In this document: positions 8,504 through 23,176 of the stretch, piece after piece | How positions within the stretch are numbered: the stretch's first letter is position 1 | Layout of the letters: each line of letters opens with the position of its first letter | Assembly: GCF_913062725.1 (NCBI RefSeq) | Contig: NZ_CAJXWY010000009.1 | Location: 1-64,000, forward strand | Direction of reading: 5' to 3' | Origin: an uncultured Thiohalocapsa sp. | GTDB taxonomy: Bacteria > Pseudomonadota > Gammaproteobacteria > Chromatiales > Chromatiaceae | DNA: 64,000 nt | Position numbers and translations under genes: made by a program | The notes under the pieces: generated by a model | Databases searched by the model: none | What the model saw: the letters and a program-made list of their open reading frames with translations, nothing else | Told to the model about the DNA's origin: nothing

Positions 8504-8731
8504 TCAGCGAGCAGAGGCGGGCCGCCGCAGCCTATACACCGCATGTCTGGGCACATAGGCCCGCTCGCCGGGCATTAGCAAACGATAGCCTTGGAGTGTC
8601 GTGACTTTGATCGCCTCAATTCGGTACCACCAAAGCAGCCGTCCGATGATTTTGACGGTGCATTCGTCCGTTCCGGCCCGCGAGTGCTGAACCAGCCTGC
8701 CAAGCCTTGCGTTCAGTGTGCTGCTGGTCAT
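8504..8731 (-). CDS. Small hypothetical protein, ~75 aa
   Basis: Possible small basic protein of 75 residues (MTSSTLNARLGRLVQHSRA at the start, ending in YRLRRPASAR). I do not recognise it. The main support is a good ribosome site: GAAGAGG lies six bases before the ATG on the minus strand. It sits alone in ~900 bp of otherwise weakly coding, comparatively AT-richer DNA between the sensor kinase and the flippase. A GTG at 8746 would add five residues. It could be spurious. Confidence 0.4.
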   Translation of the reverse strand: MTSSTLNARLGRLVQHSRAGTDECTVKIIGRLLWWYRIEAIKVTTLQGYRLLMPGERAYVPRHAVYRLRRPASAR

Positions 8732-9160
8732 TACATACCTCTTCACACTTTATTAGATTTGCAGTTTACGCGCCACATCCTAGACCCATCCAAGGGGGGG
8801 CGACATCCCCGGAACAGGGGATGGTGTCGCCAGCGCGCCACAGCGCTTTGCGCACTGCAAATAACTGCAGGCGTTTCGTGGTTGGTTGTTTGCGAAAGCC
8901 AGTTAGGGCGCCAGCACACGCGGGGTTTGTCAGCAGCTACCCGCTGCTCTGGCAGGTCCCGCGCCGCCTCTGCCGACGGCTTGGCCATGCGCTCGACGCG
9001 CCCATCGATTCGAGAGCGCTCGCAGTCCACCATCACGCGTTCGCGGCGGTTGTGCGTTCGCACAGTCGAGCCATCCAGCAGCCCAACGAGGGGCCGCAAA
9101 ACCCTGATCGCGTGCGACAATCCCGGCTGCCGTCCGCCGTAGCGCAAAATTCTGTCACCC
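8732..9160. other. 429-bp stretch with no convincing gene
   Basis: Frames open on both strands here, including one on the minus strand from 9174 to 8743, but they are Arg/Cys/Pro-rich with no recognisable domain and no good ribosome site. Base composition differs from the coding neighbours. It may be the remnant of a decayed insertion or simply the leader of the flippase gene. Confidence 0.5.
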
Positions 9161-10885
9161 GTGAACCCCCTCAAGCGCCTCGCTTCCCAGACCGCCGTCT
9201 ACGGCCTGAGCAGCATCGTCGGCAGGTTCCTCAACTACCTGCTGGTGCCGCTCTACACCTACACCTTCGTGCCCGCGGATTACGGTGTGGTGGCGGAGTT
9301 CTATGCCTACATGGGCTTCCTGGCGGTGCTCATGACCTTCGGCATGGAAACGGGCTACTTCCGCTTCCGCGCCGGCGGCGAGGACGAACCGGACCGGGTG
9401 CTGGCGACGGTGCTGCGGTTCCTGATCGTCGCCAACGGCGGTTTCCTGATGCTGGCCGTGGTCTTCCAGCAACCGGTGGCGGATCTGCTGCGCCACGGCG
9501 AGCACCCGCAATTCATCTGGTGGGTGGCGGCCATCCTGGCCCTGGACGCCGTGGGCAATGCGGCCTTCGCGCGGCTGCGGGCGGAGGAGCGGGCGCTACG
9601 GTTCGTGACCATCAAGCTCATCGAGATCGGCGCGACTATCGGCCTGAACGTCTTTTTCATCGTCGTCTGCCGACAGGCCTATGCGGCGGACCCCGGCTCA
9701 GCACTGGGCCAGTTGTGGATTCCGGAGATCGGCGTCGGCTATGTGTTCCTGTCCAACCTGGCCGCGAGCGGTTTGAAGCTGTTGCTGCTGACGCCGCAGT
9801 TCAGGGGGGCGCTGACGGGCTTCGACGGCGCGCTGTTCAAGCGCATGCTGCGGTACTCGTTGCCGATGGTGGTCATCGGAATGGCTGGCATCGTCAACGA
9901 GATGCTCGACCGTGCCGCGCTCAAGTTCCTGCTGCCCTATGACGATGCCACCAACATGGCGCAGCTCGGCATCTACAGCGCCGTCTACAAGCTGTCGATC
10001 CTGATGACGCTCTTCATTCAGGCCTTCCGCTACGCCGGCGAGCCCTTCTTTTTCAGCTACGCCAAGCAGCGCGACGCCCGTCAGATCTACGCCCTGGTGC
10101 TGACCTGGTTCGTGATCTTCTGCGTGTTCATCTTCTTGGCTGTCACGCTTTACATCGACGTCTTCCAGTACTTCGTGGGCGCTGCCTACCGGGAGGGCCT
10201 GCATGTGGTGCCGGTGCTGCTGCTGGCGAATCTGCTGCTCGGCGTCTATGTGAACCTGTCGGTCTGGTATAAGCTCACGGATCGGACCCTGATGGGTGCC
10301 TGGGTCGCCGTCATCGGCGCCGGCATCACCATCGTGTCCCTGTGGCTGCTGGTGCCGGCATTCGGTTACGAGGGGGCCGCCTGGGCGCATCTCATCTGCT
10401 ATGGCGCCATGGTGGTGCTGTCCTACGGCCTCGGCCGGCGCTACTACCCGGTGCCCTACGAGGTGCTGCGCGTATCAGGCTACATCGGGCTCGGCTTGGG
10501 TCTCTTCGCGACCGGGCGCTGGCTCACGGACACCCATGGCTGGAACCCATTCGCCGCCGGCAGCCTGCTCATCGCTGTCTATGTGCTGCTGGTGGCACTG
10601 CTCGAAGGCCCGCGGCTGCGGCGGGCGCCGGATCGGCAACGCCCCCGCAGCATCAGGCCCGGGCGCGGGCTCCGTCCACAGGCGACCATGCGTAAGACGC
10701 CCGGCCGTGGCCCCACCTTGGGATTACGTCCGCGTCTGCGTCTGCGCCACCTCGACCTGGCTCTCGCTGTGGTGGCAAGCGCGATGGTCGTCGTGAGTCT
10801 GGTCCTCGATGATGTCGCCGCGGCACCCCTCTACGCCCTTCTGGCCTATTTGCTGTGGCGGCCCGATACGCGGCGCGGCGCCTGA
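9161..10885 (+). CDS. Wzx-like oligosaccharide flippase (MOP superfamily)
   Basis: Integral inner-membrane protein of 574 residues, predicted to flip lipid-linked glycans for polysaccharide or O-antigen synthesis. The N-terminus (QTAVYGLSSIVGRFLNYLLV) is the classic opening of the polysaccharide-transport family, and about 12-14 hydrophobic segments run to residue ~490. A 70-residue basic tail and then two further hydrophobic helices close the protein, longer than the usual ~430-500. The start is GTG at 9161. No glycosyltransferases or polymerase are adjacent, so it is an isolated flippase. It converges with treS, with only 30 bp between stops. Confidence 0.85.
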   Translation: MNPLKRLASQTAVYGLSSIVGRFLNYLLVPLYTYTFVPADYGVVAEFYAYMGFLAVLMTFGMETGYFRFRAGGEDEPDRVLATVLRFLIVANGGFLMLAVVFQQPVADLLRHGEHPQFIWWVAAILALDAVGNAAFARLRAEERALRFVTIKLIEIGATIGLNVFFIVVCRQAYAADPGSALGQLWIPEIGVGYVFLSNLAASGLKLLLLTPQFRGALTGFDGALFKRMLRYSLPMVVIGMAGIVNEMLDRAALKFLLPYDDATNMAQLGIYSAVYKLSILMTLFIQAFRYAGEPFFFSYAKQRDARQIYALVLTWFVIFCVFIFLAVTLYIDVFQYFVGAAYREGLHVVPVLLLANLLLGVYVNLSVWYKLTDRTLMGAWVAVIGAGITIVSLWLLVPAFGYEGAAWAHLICYGAMVVLSYGLGRRYYPVPYEVLRVSGYIGLGLGLFATGRWLTDTHGWNPFAAGSLLIAVYVLLVALLEGPRLRRAPDRQRPRSIRPGRGLRPQATMRKTPGRGPTLGLRPRLRLRHLDLALAVVASAMVVVSLVLDDVAAAPLYALLAYLLWRPDTRRGA

Positions 10886-10915
10886 GCATCATCCACAGCG
10901 CTCCCGACGATGCCT

Positions 10916-13900
10916 TCAGCGCGCGGCGACGACCGACGCGCCGGCCTCGTCGAGCAGGCTCAGGACGGTATCCACGGCTGCGGCGACCGGCACCGTCGGC
11001 GCTCGCCGGGGCGCCGCGAGCGCCGTCGCCAGGCGCTCGAGGGCGCCGCCCAGTGCGAGCGCCCTCACCGTCTCTACGCGCTGCTCCGGGTCGGCGGCGA
11101 GCAGCGGCGAGCCCTCGGCGGCGGCGGCGTGGGCGGCGAGCAGCCGCTCGACGGCCTCCCGGCGCCAGGTGGCCAGCGGCTCGGCCAGGCGCGGATGCAG
11201 GTCCGGGTGCTCCGTTCGCGTGCGCTGCTGGATGTCGGCGACGGTGGTGTGCAGATCACAGACCAGGGTGCCGAGGTCCAGCAGCGGCGGGCGCTTGGCG
11301 CGGCGCTCGGCGCACGGACGCTGTGCGGGACCGCCGGCGCCGATGAAGACGGGCTCGTGCTGCGCCACCAGCACGCGGGCGAGGCGCAGGTCGCCATGGA
11401 GTCGGCAACGCCGGGGGCCGAAGCCGTGGCGACTCAGATCGTCGAGGCGCTGGTGGAGCTCGGCCCCGGCGGTGAGGAGGCGGTCGGCGGTGTCGGTGAC
11501 GGCCGCCGGCAGTTGGTCGCGCCCGCTGCGCAGGGCGCTCAGCGCGCCGTCGGCGGCGGCGTGCAGGTCTGTAAGCAGCCGCCGGTGATCGGCGTCCGCC
11601 ATGGACTCGGGGCGAAAGGCGTCGCCGTCCGCCGCCGCGGCGAGCGCCGTGTGCAGGTCGGCGACGCGGGCGCCCAGCTGGTCGAAGAGCCCCATGAGGT
11701 CGATCTGGCCCGGGTCCTGGCGCCAGGCCTCGTCGCCGCCGGCGGCGAAGTGCTCGTCGCACAGGCGTTGCAGCAGGTCACGGACGCGCCCGTCGAGGTC
11801 GCCCTGGTTGGGCACGTATTGCTCCAGCAGCGCCAGAGTACAGGGCGCGGCCCCATCGCGGTGGTGGTCGATGTGCCCGGCCAGGGCCGGCGTGCCCGGG
11901 AAGTGGGCCACCTCGGTGAGGTGGCGGGCGGTGTCCACCATCGGCTCCGGCCCGCGCGGGATGGCGCTGTCGGACGAGGCTCCGGGCTGGCTCCCGGACT
12001 GGCCCCCGGATTGGCCCTCTGGCCGGGCCGGCGGTACCCGACAGTGCAGGGTCTTCAGCATGAGCCGGTCACCGAGCACGGCGGCATTGTCCGGGTCCTC
12101 CGCCAAGGGATGCACCTCGGCCTCGGCGCAGCCCGCCAGGAGCTCGGGGCAGGCGGCGGTGGGCACCAGCGCGAGCCGGCCCTCGCCGAAGGCGACGTCC
12201 TCACCGTCACCGATGGCGCAGGCCAACGTGCGCACGAAGCCGGCGTCGGCCAGGGCCTCGAACAGGAGACCAGGCGTGGCCTGGCGGCGGGTCTGGGCCA
12301 GGGTGATGGCCGCCGGCGGCACTGTGCTCAGGGCGGTGCCGTTGTGCTGCCAGCGGATGGCGAGCGGCAGGAACAGGCGCTCGGTGCCAGCGGCGGCGAC
12401 ATCCACACGCACCAGGGTCAACAACCAGTCGTGCCAGGGCACGGCGGCCTCGATGAGCACCCGGGGCGATGCGGCCGAGCCCGCTGCAGCACCACCGCAG
12501 CGTGCGCTCAGATAGGCCGGCAGCACGTGATTCTGCAACAGGGCCACCGCCCGCAGGGCCGTGCGCCGGCGCTCGGCGTGTTCCGGCAGCAGGCTGCGCC
12601 AGCCCTCCGGCAGCACCAGGGTCTGCAGGCGCGGGGTCGCTACGCGCTCATCATGCCAGGCCGGGGCCGGCACGTCGGTGGCGAGACGGAACCAGTAGAA
12701 GCCGTGGCCGGGCAGGGTCAGCAGATAGGGCAGCTCGCCGATGGGCGGGAAGGGCGTCTGGCCCAGCAGCTCGATGGGCACGCGCCCGGCATAGGCGGCG
12801 AGATCCAATTCCACCGGCTGCGCGCCGCGGCCGAGATTGCCGACACAGAGGATCACCTCCCGGGGCTGCTCCGCAGGGGCCCCGTCCAGCCCGGCAACCG
12901 CATCGGATGCCGGGCCGACGGCCTCCGCCGCCGCGGGCTTCGCGCCCGCCTCCGCATCCGCCGCCGGGTCGGGGTAGCGGCGCACATAGGCCAGGATCTT
13001 GCGATTGCCGGGATGCAGAAACTCAATGCAGCCGCGGCCGAAGACGTGGTGCTGCTTGCGCACCTCGATGATGCGCCGGGTCCAGTTGAGCAGGGACGAC
13101 GGCGCCCGTGATTGGGCCTCGACGTTGACGGACGGATAACCATAGATGGGATCCATCACCGGCGGCAGATAGAGCTGCTCCGGGTCCGCCCGGGAGAAGC
13201 CGGCGTTGCGGTCCGGTGACCACTGCATGGGGGTGCGCACGGCGTTGCGGTCGCCCAGATAAATATTGTCGCCCATGCCCAGCTCATCACCGTAGTACAG
13301 AATCGGCGACCCCGGCATGGACAGCAGCAGGCTCACCATGAGCCGGATCTTGCCCGGATCATTACCCAACAGCGGTGCGAGCCGACGGCGGATGCCCACA
13401 TTCACGCGCATGCGCGGGTCTGCGGCATAGGTCTGGTACATGTAGTCGCGCTCGCGATCGCTGACCATCTCGAGCGTCAGCTCGTCGTGGTTGCGCAGAA
13501 AGATCGCCCACTGACACCCGGGCGGGATCTCCGGCGTCTGCTCCATGATCTCGACGATGGGATGGCGCTCCTCCTGCGCCAGCGCCATGTACATGCGCGG
13601 CATGAGCGGGAAGTGGTAGGCCATGTGGCACTCATCGCCATCGCCGAAGTAGTCACGCACGTCTTCGGGCCATTGGTTGGCCTCCGCCAGGAAGACGCGG
13701 TTCTGGTAGTGCTCATCCACCACCGCTCGCATTTGCTTGATGACGGCGTGGGTCTCGGGCAGGTTCTCGTTGTTGGTGCCGTCGCGCACGCACAGATAGG
13801 GAATGGCGTCCAGCCTGAGACCGTCCACGCCCATATCCAGCCAGAAGCGCATGACGCGGATGACCGCGCGCACCACCTGGGGATTGTTGTGGTTCAGGTC

Positions 13901-14443
13901 CGGCTGGTGGGAGAAGAACCGATGCCAGTAGTACTGGCCCGCCACCGGGTCCCAGGTCCAATTGGACGCCTCGGTGTCGGTGAAGATGATGCGGGTTTCG
14001 GCGAAGCGGCTGTCGTCGTCGCTCCAGACATAGTAATTGCGCTTCGCCGAGCCCCGCGGCGCGCGCCGCGCGGCCTGGAACCAGGGATGCTGATCCGAGG
14101 TGTGGTTGACGATGAGCTCGGTGATGACGCGGATGCCGCGCCGATGGGCGGCGCTCACGAAGCGGCGGAAGTCCCGCCGGCTGCCATAGGCCGGGTGGAC
14201 GTTGCGATAGTCGGCGATGTCGTAGCCGTCGTCGCGCATGGGCGACGGGTAGAAGGGCAGCAGCCAGATGCAGTCGACGCCCAGGTCACGGATATAGTCC
14301 AGCTTCAGGGTCAGGCCGCGGAAGTCGCCGCTGCCGTCTCCGTTGGTGTCGAAGAAAGCCTTGACGTGGGTCTGGTAAATGACCGCGTCCTGGTACCAGA
14401 GCGGATCCGATGCGGGTCCATTGGCGAGTCTGTCTGCGCTCAT
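10916..14443 (-). CDS. treS: Trehalose synthase (TreS) fused to a maltokinase-like domain with lost active-site residues
   Basis: TreS interconverts maltose and trehalose in the cytoplasm. Here it is the first ~550 residues of a 1175-residue protein whose C-terminal half is maltokinase (Mak/Pep2)-like. The GH13 core is intact: nucleophile Asp212 (GLRLDAIPYL), acid/base Glu254 (FLAEANQWPE) and Asp320 (FLRNHDELTLE). In the kinase half the fold is recognisable (LMLKTLH, LLEQYVPNQGD, AERRAKRPPLLD). The catalytic loop, however, reads HGDLRLARVLV instead of the family HGD-HLGQ, and the metal-binding IDFEGEP is FIGAGGPAQ (about residues 1016-1036). Kinase activity is therefore doubtful. A Gly/Ser/Gln-rich insert breaks the kinase N-lobe. 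The start at 14443 abuts GGAGG directly, so a nearby alternative is possible. It is divergent from treZ. Confidence 0.92.
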   Translation of the reverse strand: MSADRLANGPASDPLWYQDAVIYQTHVKAFFDTNGDGSGDFRGLTLKLDYIRDLGVDCIWLLPFYPSPMRDDGYDIADYRNVHPAYGSRRDFRRFVSAAHRRGIRVITELIVNHTSDQHPWFQAARRAPRGSAKRNYYVWSDDDSRFAETRIIFTDTEASNWTWDPVAGQYYWHRFFSHQPDLNHNNPQVVRAVIRVMRFWLDMGVDGLRLDAIPYLCVRDGTNNENLPETHAVIKQMRAVVDEHYQNRVFLAEANQWPEDVRDYFGDGDECHMAYHFPLMPRMYMALAQEERHPIVEIMEQTPEIPPGCQWAIFLRNHDELTLEMVSDRERDYMYQTYAADPRMRVNVGIRRRLAPLLGNDPGKIRLMVSLLLSMPGSPILYYGDELGMGDNIYLGDRNAVRTPMQWSPDRNAGFSRADPEQLYLPPVMDPIYGYPSVNVEAQSRAPSSLLNWTRRIIEVRKQHHVFGRGCIEFLHPGNRKILAYVRRYPDPAADAEAGAKPAAAEAVGPASDAVAGLDGAPAEQPREVILCVGNLGRGAQPVELDLAAYAGRVPIELLGQTPFPPIGELPYLLTLPGHGFYWFRLATDVPAPAWHDERVATPRLQTLVLPEGWRSLLPEHAERRRTALRAVALLQNHVLPAYLSARCGGAAAGSAASPRVLIEAAVPWHDWLLTLVRVDVAAAGTERLFLPLAIRWQHNGTALSTVPPAAITLAQTRRQATPGLLFEALADAGFVRTLACAIGDGEDVAFGEGRLALVPTAACPELLAGCAEAEVHPLAEDPDNAAVLGDRLMLKTLHCRVPPARPEGQSGGQSGSQPGASSDSAIPRGPEPMVDTARHLTEVAHFPGTPALAGHIDHHRDGAAPCTLALLEQYVPNQGDLDGRVRDLLQRLCDEHFAAGGDEAWRQDPGQIDLMGLFDQLGARVADLHTALAAAADGDAFRPESMADADHRRLLTDLHAAADGALSALRSGRDQLPAAVTDTADRLLTAGAELHQRLDDLSRHGFGPRRCRLHGDLRLARVLVAQHEPVFIGAGGPAQRPCAERRAKRPPLLDLGTLVCDLHTTVADIQQRTRTEHPDLHPRLAEPLATWRREAVERLLAAHAAAAEGSPLLAADPEQRVETVRALALGGALERLATALAAPRRAPTVPVAAAVDTVLSLLDEAGASVVAAR

Positions 14444-15045
14444 CCTCCAGATTCCTGCTGTCACATCGCACGCGCGATGGCGCACGCGACCTCGGCAGCC
14501 GGTCCTGAGCGCCCGCCAACGCCGCGGCCACCATCAATCCGAATGTGCGCCGGGCCCGATGCCGGCCGAATCAAGCAACGCAAGCGACGGGCCAGTCCAC
14601 CGTCGGCGATCGGCCTGCAGCGTCGGGGCCCAAAACCCGGCGCCGAAACGTTGTCAGACCGGGCCGGGCGCAACCGCTGAGGCGTCGAGCCGCGGGGCAT
14701 TCGCCCCGCTGCAGGGTCAAATCACCCGCGCCAACCGCTAGCGTCAGGCCGCCACGGCAAAGGCTGCGCGCTTGTGTGCTGGTGCGGTTCGTGCATGGCC
14801 GATGATGGTGATGCGGCGGGCACGCCGGGCGATGCCATCTGCGCAGGCGCACCGCACCGGCGCTGCCCAATCCAGCCATCGGGGATACGCCGAGGCCGGC
14901 CAAAGCCCAGGGTGATCACCAACGGGCGGCGGCGCAGGCGGCATCATCGAAGACGCCACCCGCGACCGGCGGGAAACCCTGCTACCGTCGATGATCTCCG
15001 CGGCCGACAATGCAGGACTCAGGCGTTTGCTGTAGGAGCGTGCGC
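14444..15045. promoter_or_regulatory. 602-bp divergent intergenic region between treS and treZ
   Basis: There is no plausible gene: the frames are short, overlapping and compositionally odd. It should hold the divergent promoters of treS and the treZ operon. A TAGGAG ribosome site for treZ is at about 15032. I see no clear -35/-10 pair, terminator or strong inverted repeat. Confidence 0.5.
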
Positions 15046-16965
15046 ATGCATCACATCCGCCACCCCATGCCCTTCGGTGCCGAGCTCACCGACGATGGCG
15101 CGGTGCGCTTTCGCCTCTGGGCTCCCGACGCCGAGCGCGTCGCGTTGGAACTGGACGGCAACGCCGCGCCCGAGCACCTGCTGGACCTGGCGGCGGTGGG
15201 CGACGGCTGGTTCGAGCGCGTCACGGACCTCGCCGGGCCCGGCAGCCGCTATCGCTTCCGCCTCACGGCGGCGCACCTGGCGGCGAGCCAGCCGGTGCCG
15301 GACCCGGCCGCGCGCTTCCAGCCCGACGGCGTGCATGCCGCAAGCGAGGTGATCGACGCCGCCGCCTACGCCTGGAGCGACGGCGAGCTGCAATGGCGGG
15401 GACGGGACTGGGAGACGGCGGTGTTCTACGAACTGCACGTGGGCACCTTCTCCCCCGAGGGCACCTTCGCCGGCGCCGCCCGCCGCCTGCACCACCTCGC
15501 GGAGCTGGGCGTGACCGCGGTGGAGCTGATGCCGGTGGCGGCCTTCCCGGGGGCACGCGGCTGGGGCTACGACGGCGTGTTCCAGTTTGCGCCCTTCGCC
15601 GGCTACGGCCGCCCGGAGGACCTCAAGGCCCTGGTGGAGCAGGCCCACGCCCTGGGGCTGATGGTCTTCCTGGATGTGGTCTACAACCACTTCGGACCCG
15701 AAGGCAACTACCTGCACCTGTACGCGGAGCAGTTCTTCACCGAGCGCCATCACACGCCCTGGGGCGCCGGTCTCAACTTCGACGGCCCCCACAGCCGCCC
15801 GGTGCGCGACTTCTTCATCCACAACGCGCGCTACTGGCTGGAAGAGTTTCGGTTCGACGGGCTGCGGCTGGATGCCGTGCACGCCATCGCCGATGACAGC
15901 CAGCCGCACATCCTCACCGAGCTCGCCGAGGCCGTCGCCGCAGGCTTGGGTGCCCGGCGTCAGGTCCATCTGGTGCTCGAGAACGATGCCAACGCCGCCC
16001 GCTATCTGGAGCGCCGGGCGGACCGCCGACCACACTGGTACGTCGCCCAGTGGAATGACGACTTCCACCACGCCGCCCATGTGCTGCTCACCGGCCAGCG
16101 CGATGGCTACTACGCCGACTACGGCGCGCGGCCCACAGTTTGGCTCGCCCGCACCCTGGCCGAGGGCTTCGGCTACCAGGGCGAGCGCTCCCACTTTCGC
16201 AACGACGCACCCCGCGGCACGCCGAGTGCGCAGCTGCCGCCCACGGCCTTCGTGAATTTCCTGCAGAACCATGACCAGGCCGGCAATCGGGCCTTCGGCG
16301 AGCGCCTGCACCAGCTCACCAGCGAGCGTGCCCTGCGTGCCGCCACCGCCGTCCTGCTGCTGGCGCCGTCGCCGCCGCTGCTATTCATGGGTCAGCCCGA
16401 GGGCGCCGACAGCCCGTTCCTGTTCTTTTGCGACTTCGGCGACGACCTGGCGGCGGCGGTCACCGCCGGGCGCCGGCGGGAATTCGCCCGCTTCGAGGCA
16501 TTCGCCGACCCGGCGGCGCAGGCGGCGATTCCGGACCCCAACGATGCGCACACCTGCCAACGCTCGCGCCTCAACTGGTCGGCGTGGGACCGGCCCGCGC
16601 ACCGGCGGTGGCTGGACTTCCACCGGCATCTGCTGCGGCTGCGCGCCGGGGCAATCGTGCCGCGGCTGGCGGGCATGGATGGGCACGCCGGCGGCTTCGA
16701 GCTGCTCGCCGACGGCCCCGACGACGCCGGGCTCGTGGTGCGCTGGCGCCTCGGCGACGGCAGCCTGCTGACCCTGCTCGCGAACCTCGGTGAGACCGAG
16801 TGCTCGCTGGCGGGCCTGCGCGATGTGCCAACCGACGCCCCACCCGGCCGCGCCCTGCACGTGGAGCCCGCCGACGCCGCCGGCGCCATCGCCGACCGCC
16901 GGCTGCCGCCCTGGACCGCGGCCTGGTACCTGGGCGCGGGCGACGGGCCCGGTGCCGCAACCTGA
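15046..16965 (+). CDS. treZ: Malto-oligosyltrehalose trehalohydrolase (TreZ)
   Basis: TreZ releases trehalose from maltooligosyl-trehalose made by TreY. The protein has 639 residues, close to the family norm. An N-terminal beta-sandwich (FRLWAPDAERVALELDG) precedes the GH13 barrel with WGYDGVFQFAP, nucleophile Asp ~275 (GLRLDAVHAI), acid/base Glu ~311 (LVLENDAN) and Asp ~408 (FLQNHDQAGNRAFGER). The LLFMGQ and FFCDFGDDL motifs are typical of TreZ. The usual Glu-Trp-Gly after FMG is Pro-Glu-Gly-Ala here. The ATG has TAGGAG eight bases upstream. It heads an operon: the MalQ-TreY gene starts 17 bp after its stop. Confidence 0.95.
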   Translation: MHHIRHPMPFGAELTDDGAVRFRLWAPDAERVALELDGNAAPEHLLDLAAVGDGWFERVTDLAGPGSRYRFRLTAAHLAASQPVPDPAARFQPDGVHAASEVIDAAAYAWSDGELQWRGRDWETAVFYELHVGTFSPEGTFAGAARRLHHLAELGVTAVELMPVAAFPGARGWGYDGVFQFAPFAGYGRPEDLKALVEQAHALGLMVFLDVVYNHFGPEGNYLHLYAEQFFTERHHTPWGAGLNFDGPHSRPVRDFFIHNARYWLEEFRFDGLRLDAVHAIADDSQPHILTELAEAVAAGLGARRQVHLVLENDANAARYLERRADRRPHWYVAQWNDDFHHAAHVLLTGQRDGYYADYGARPTVWLARTLAEGFGYQGERSHFRNDAPRGTPSAQLPPTAFVNFLQNHDQAGNRAFGERLHQLTSERALRAATAVLLLAPSPPLLFMGQPEGADSPFLFFCDFGDDLAAAVTAGRRREFARFEAFADPAAQAAIPDPNDAHTCQRSRLNWSAWDRPAHRRWLDFHRHLLRLRAGAIVPRLAGMDGHAGGFELLADGPDDAGLVVRWRLGDGSLLTLLANLGETECSLAGLRDVPTDAPPGRALHVEPADAAGAIADRRLPPWTAAWYLGAGDGPGAAT

Positions 16966-16981
16966 GCCGCGGAGCACCACC

Positions 16982-22327
<5,346 letters not shown>

Positions 22328-22349
22328 GCACAGCCGGGGTGGCCACGCC

Positions 22350-23087
22350 ATGGCGAAAGCGCGCATCGGCACCTCCGGCTGGTCCTACGCGCACTGGGTG
22401 GGACCCTTCTACCCCACGGACCTGGCGGCCGACCGACGCCTGGCCCATTACGCCCGGCAACTCGGCAGCACCGAAATCAACAACACCTTCTACCAGCTGC
22501 CAGCCACAGCGACCCTGGCGCACTGGCGCGCGGCGGTGCCGGCGGAGTTCGTCTTCGCCGCCAAGGCGAGCCGCTACATCACCCACATGAAGAAGCTGAG
22601 GGATGCGGACGACACGGTGCCGAGCTTCCTCGCGCGCCTGGCGGCGCTCGGTCCCAAGCTGGGCCCGGTGCTGTTTCAGCTGCCGCCGCGCTGGCACCAG
22701 AACACCGAGCGACTCGCGACCTTCCTGACAACACTGGAGCGCCTGCAGGCGGGCCGCCGCTGGGTGTTCGAGCTGCGCGACCATAGTTGGCTCACCGACG
22801 CGACCCTGCACCTGCTGGAGCGTCACAACGCCGCCTGCTGCATCTACGAGCTGGACGGCTTCGTGACGCAGCCTGCGGTGACCGCGGACTTCGTCTACAT
22901 CCGCCTGCACGGCCCGGACGGCGCCTACCGGGGCCGCTACGACGATGCCGCATTGGATGGCTGGGCCCGGCGCATTCAGGATTGGCTCGGGCGCGGTCTG
23001 GACGTTTACTGTTATTTCGACAACGATGAAGCGGGCTACGCGGTGCACAACGCACTGGCGCTGCACCGGCGGCTGCGCCCGCAGTGA
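22350..23087 (+). CDS. DUF72 (YecE-like) protein
   Basis: A 245-residue TIM-barrel-like protein of the DUF72/YecE family, whose reaction is not known. Signatures are visible: IGTSGWSY at the N-terminus, EINNTFYQLP, FVFAAKASRYITHMKKL, PVLFQLPPRWHQN, FELRDHSW, and a C-terminal DVYCYFDNDEAGYAVHNA. It starts 22 bp after the MalQ-TreY stop and its own stop overlaps a GTG of the next frame, so it belongs to the trehalose operon. The placement hints at a carbohydrate-linked role, but that is inference only. Confidence 0.88.
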   Translation: MAKARIGTSGWSYAHWVGPFYPTDLAADRRLAHYARQLGSTEINNTFYQLPATATLAHWRAAVPAEFVFAAKASRYITHMKKLRDADDTVPSFLARLAALGPKLGPVLFQLPPRWHQNTERLATFLTTLERLQAGRRWVFELRDHSWLTDATLHLLERHNAACCIYELDGFVTQPAVTADFVYIRLHGPDGAYRGRYDDAALDGWARRIQDWLGRGLDVYCYFDNDEAGYAVHNALALHRRLRPQ

Positions 23088-23176
23088 CAGCATCGCCGCG
23101 AGCGCCAAACGCGACGCCTGCCCCAATCCCCTCCCTCGGACCACAGCCAGCGGCGACCCCTGGAAGCGATCTCCCC

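Noticed and set aside
8743-9174. A 143-residue minus-strand frame, considered as a transposase remnant
   Set aside because: There is no DDE-type or other transposase motif, no terminal inverted repeats and no ribosome site; kept only as unexplained sequence.
10910-13111. A 733-residue plus-strand open frame
   Set aside because: It is antisense to treS, is Gly/Arg/Gln-rich, and TreS-kinase motifs clearly occupy the opposite strand.
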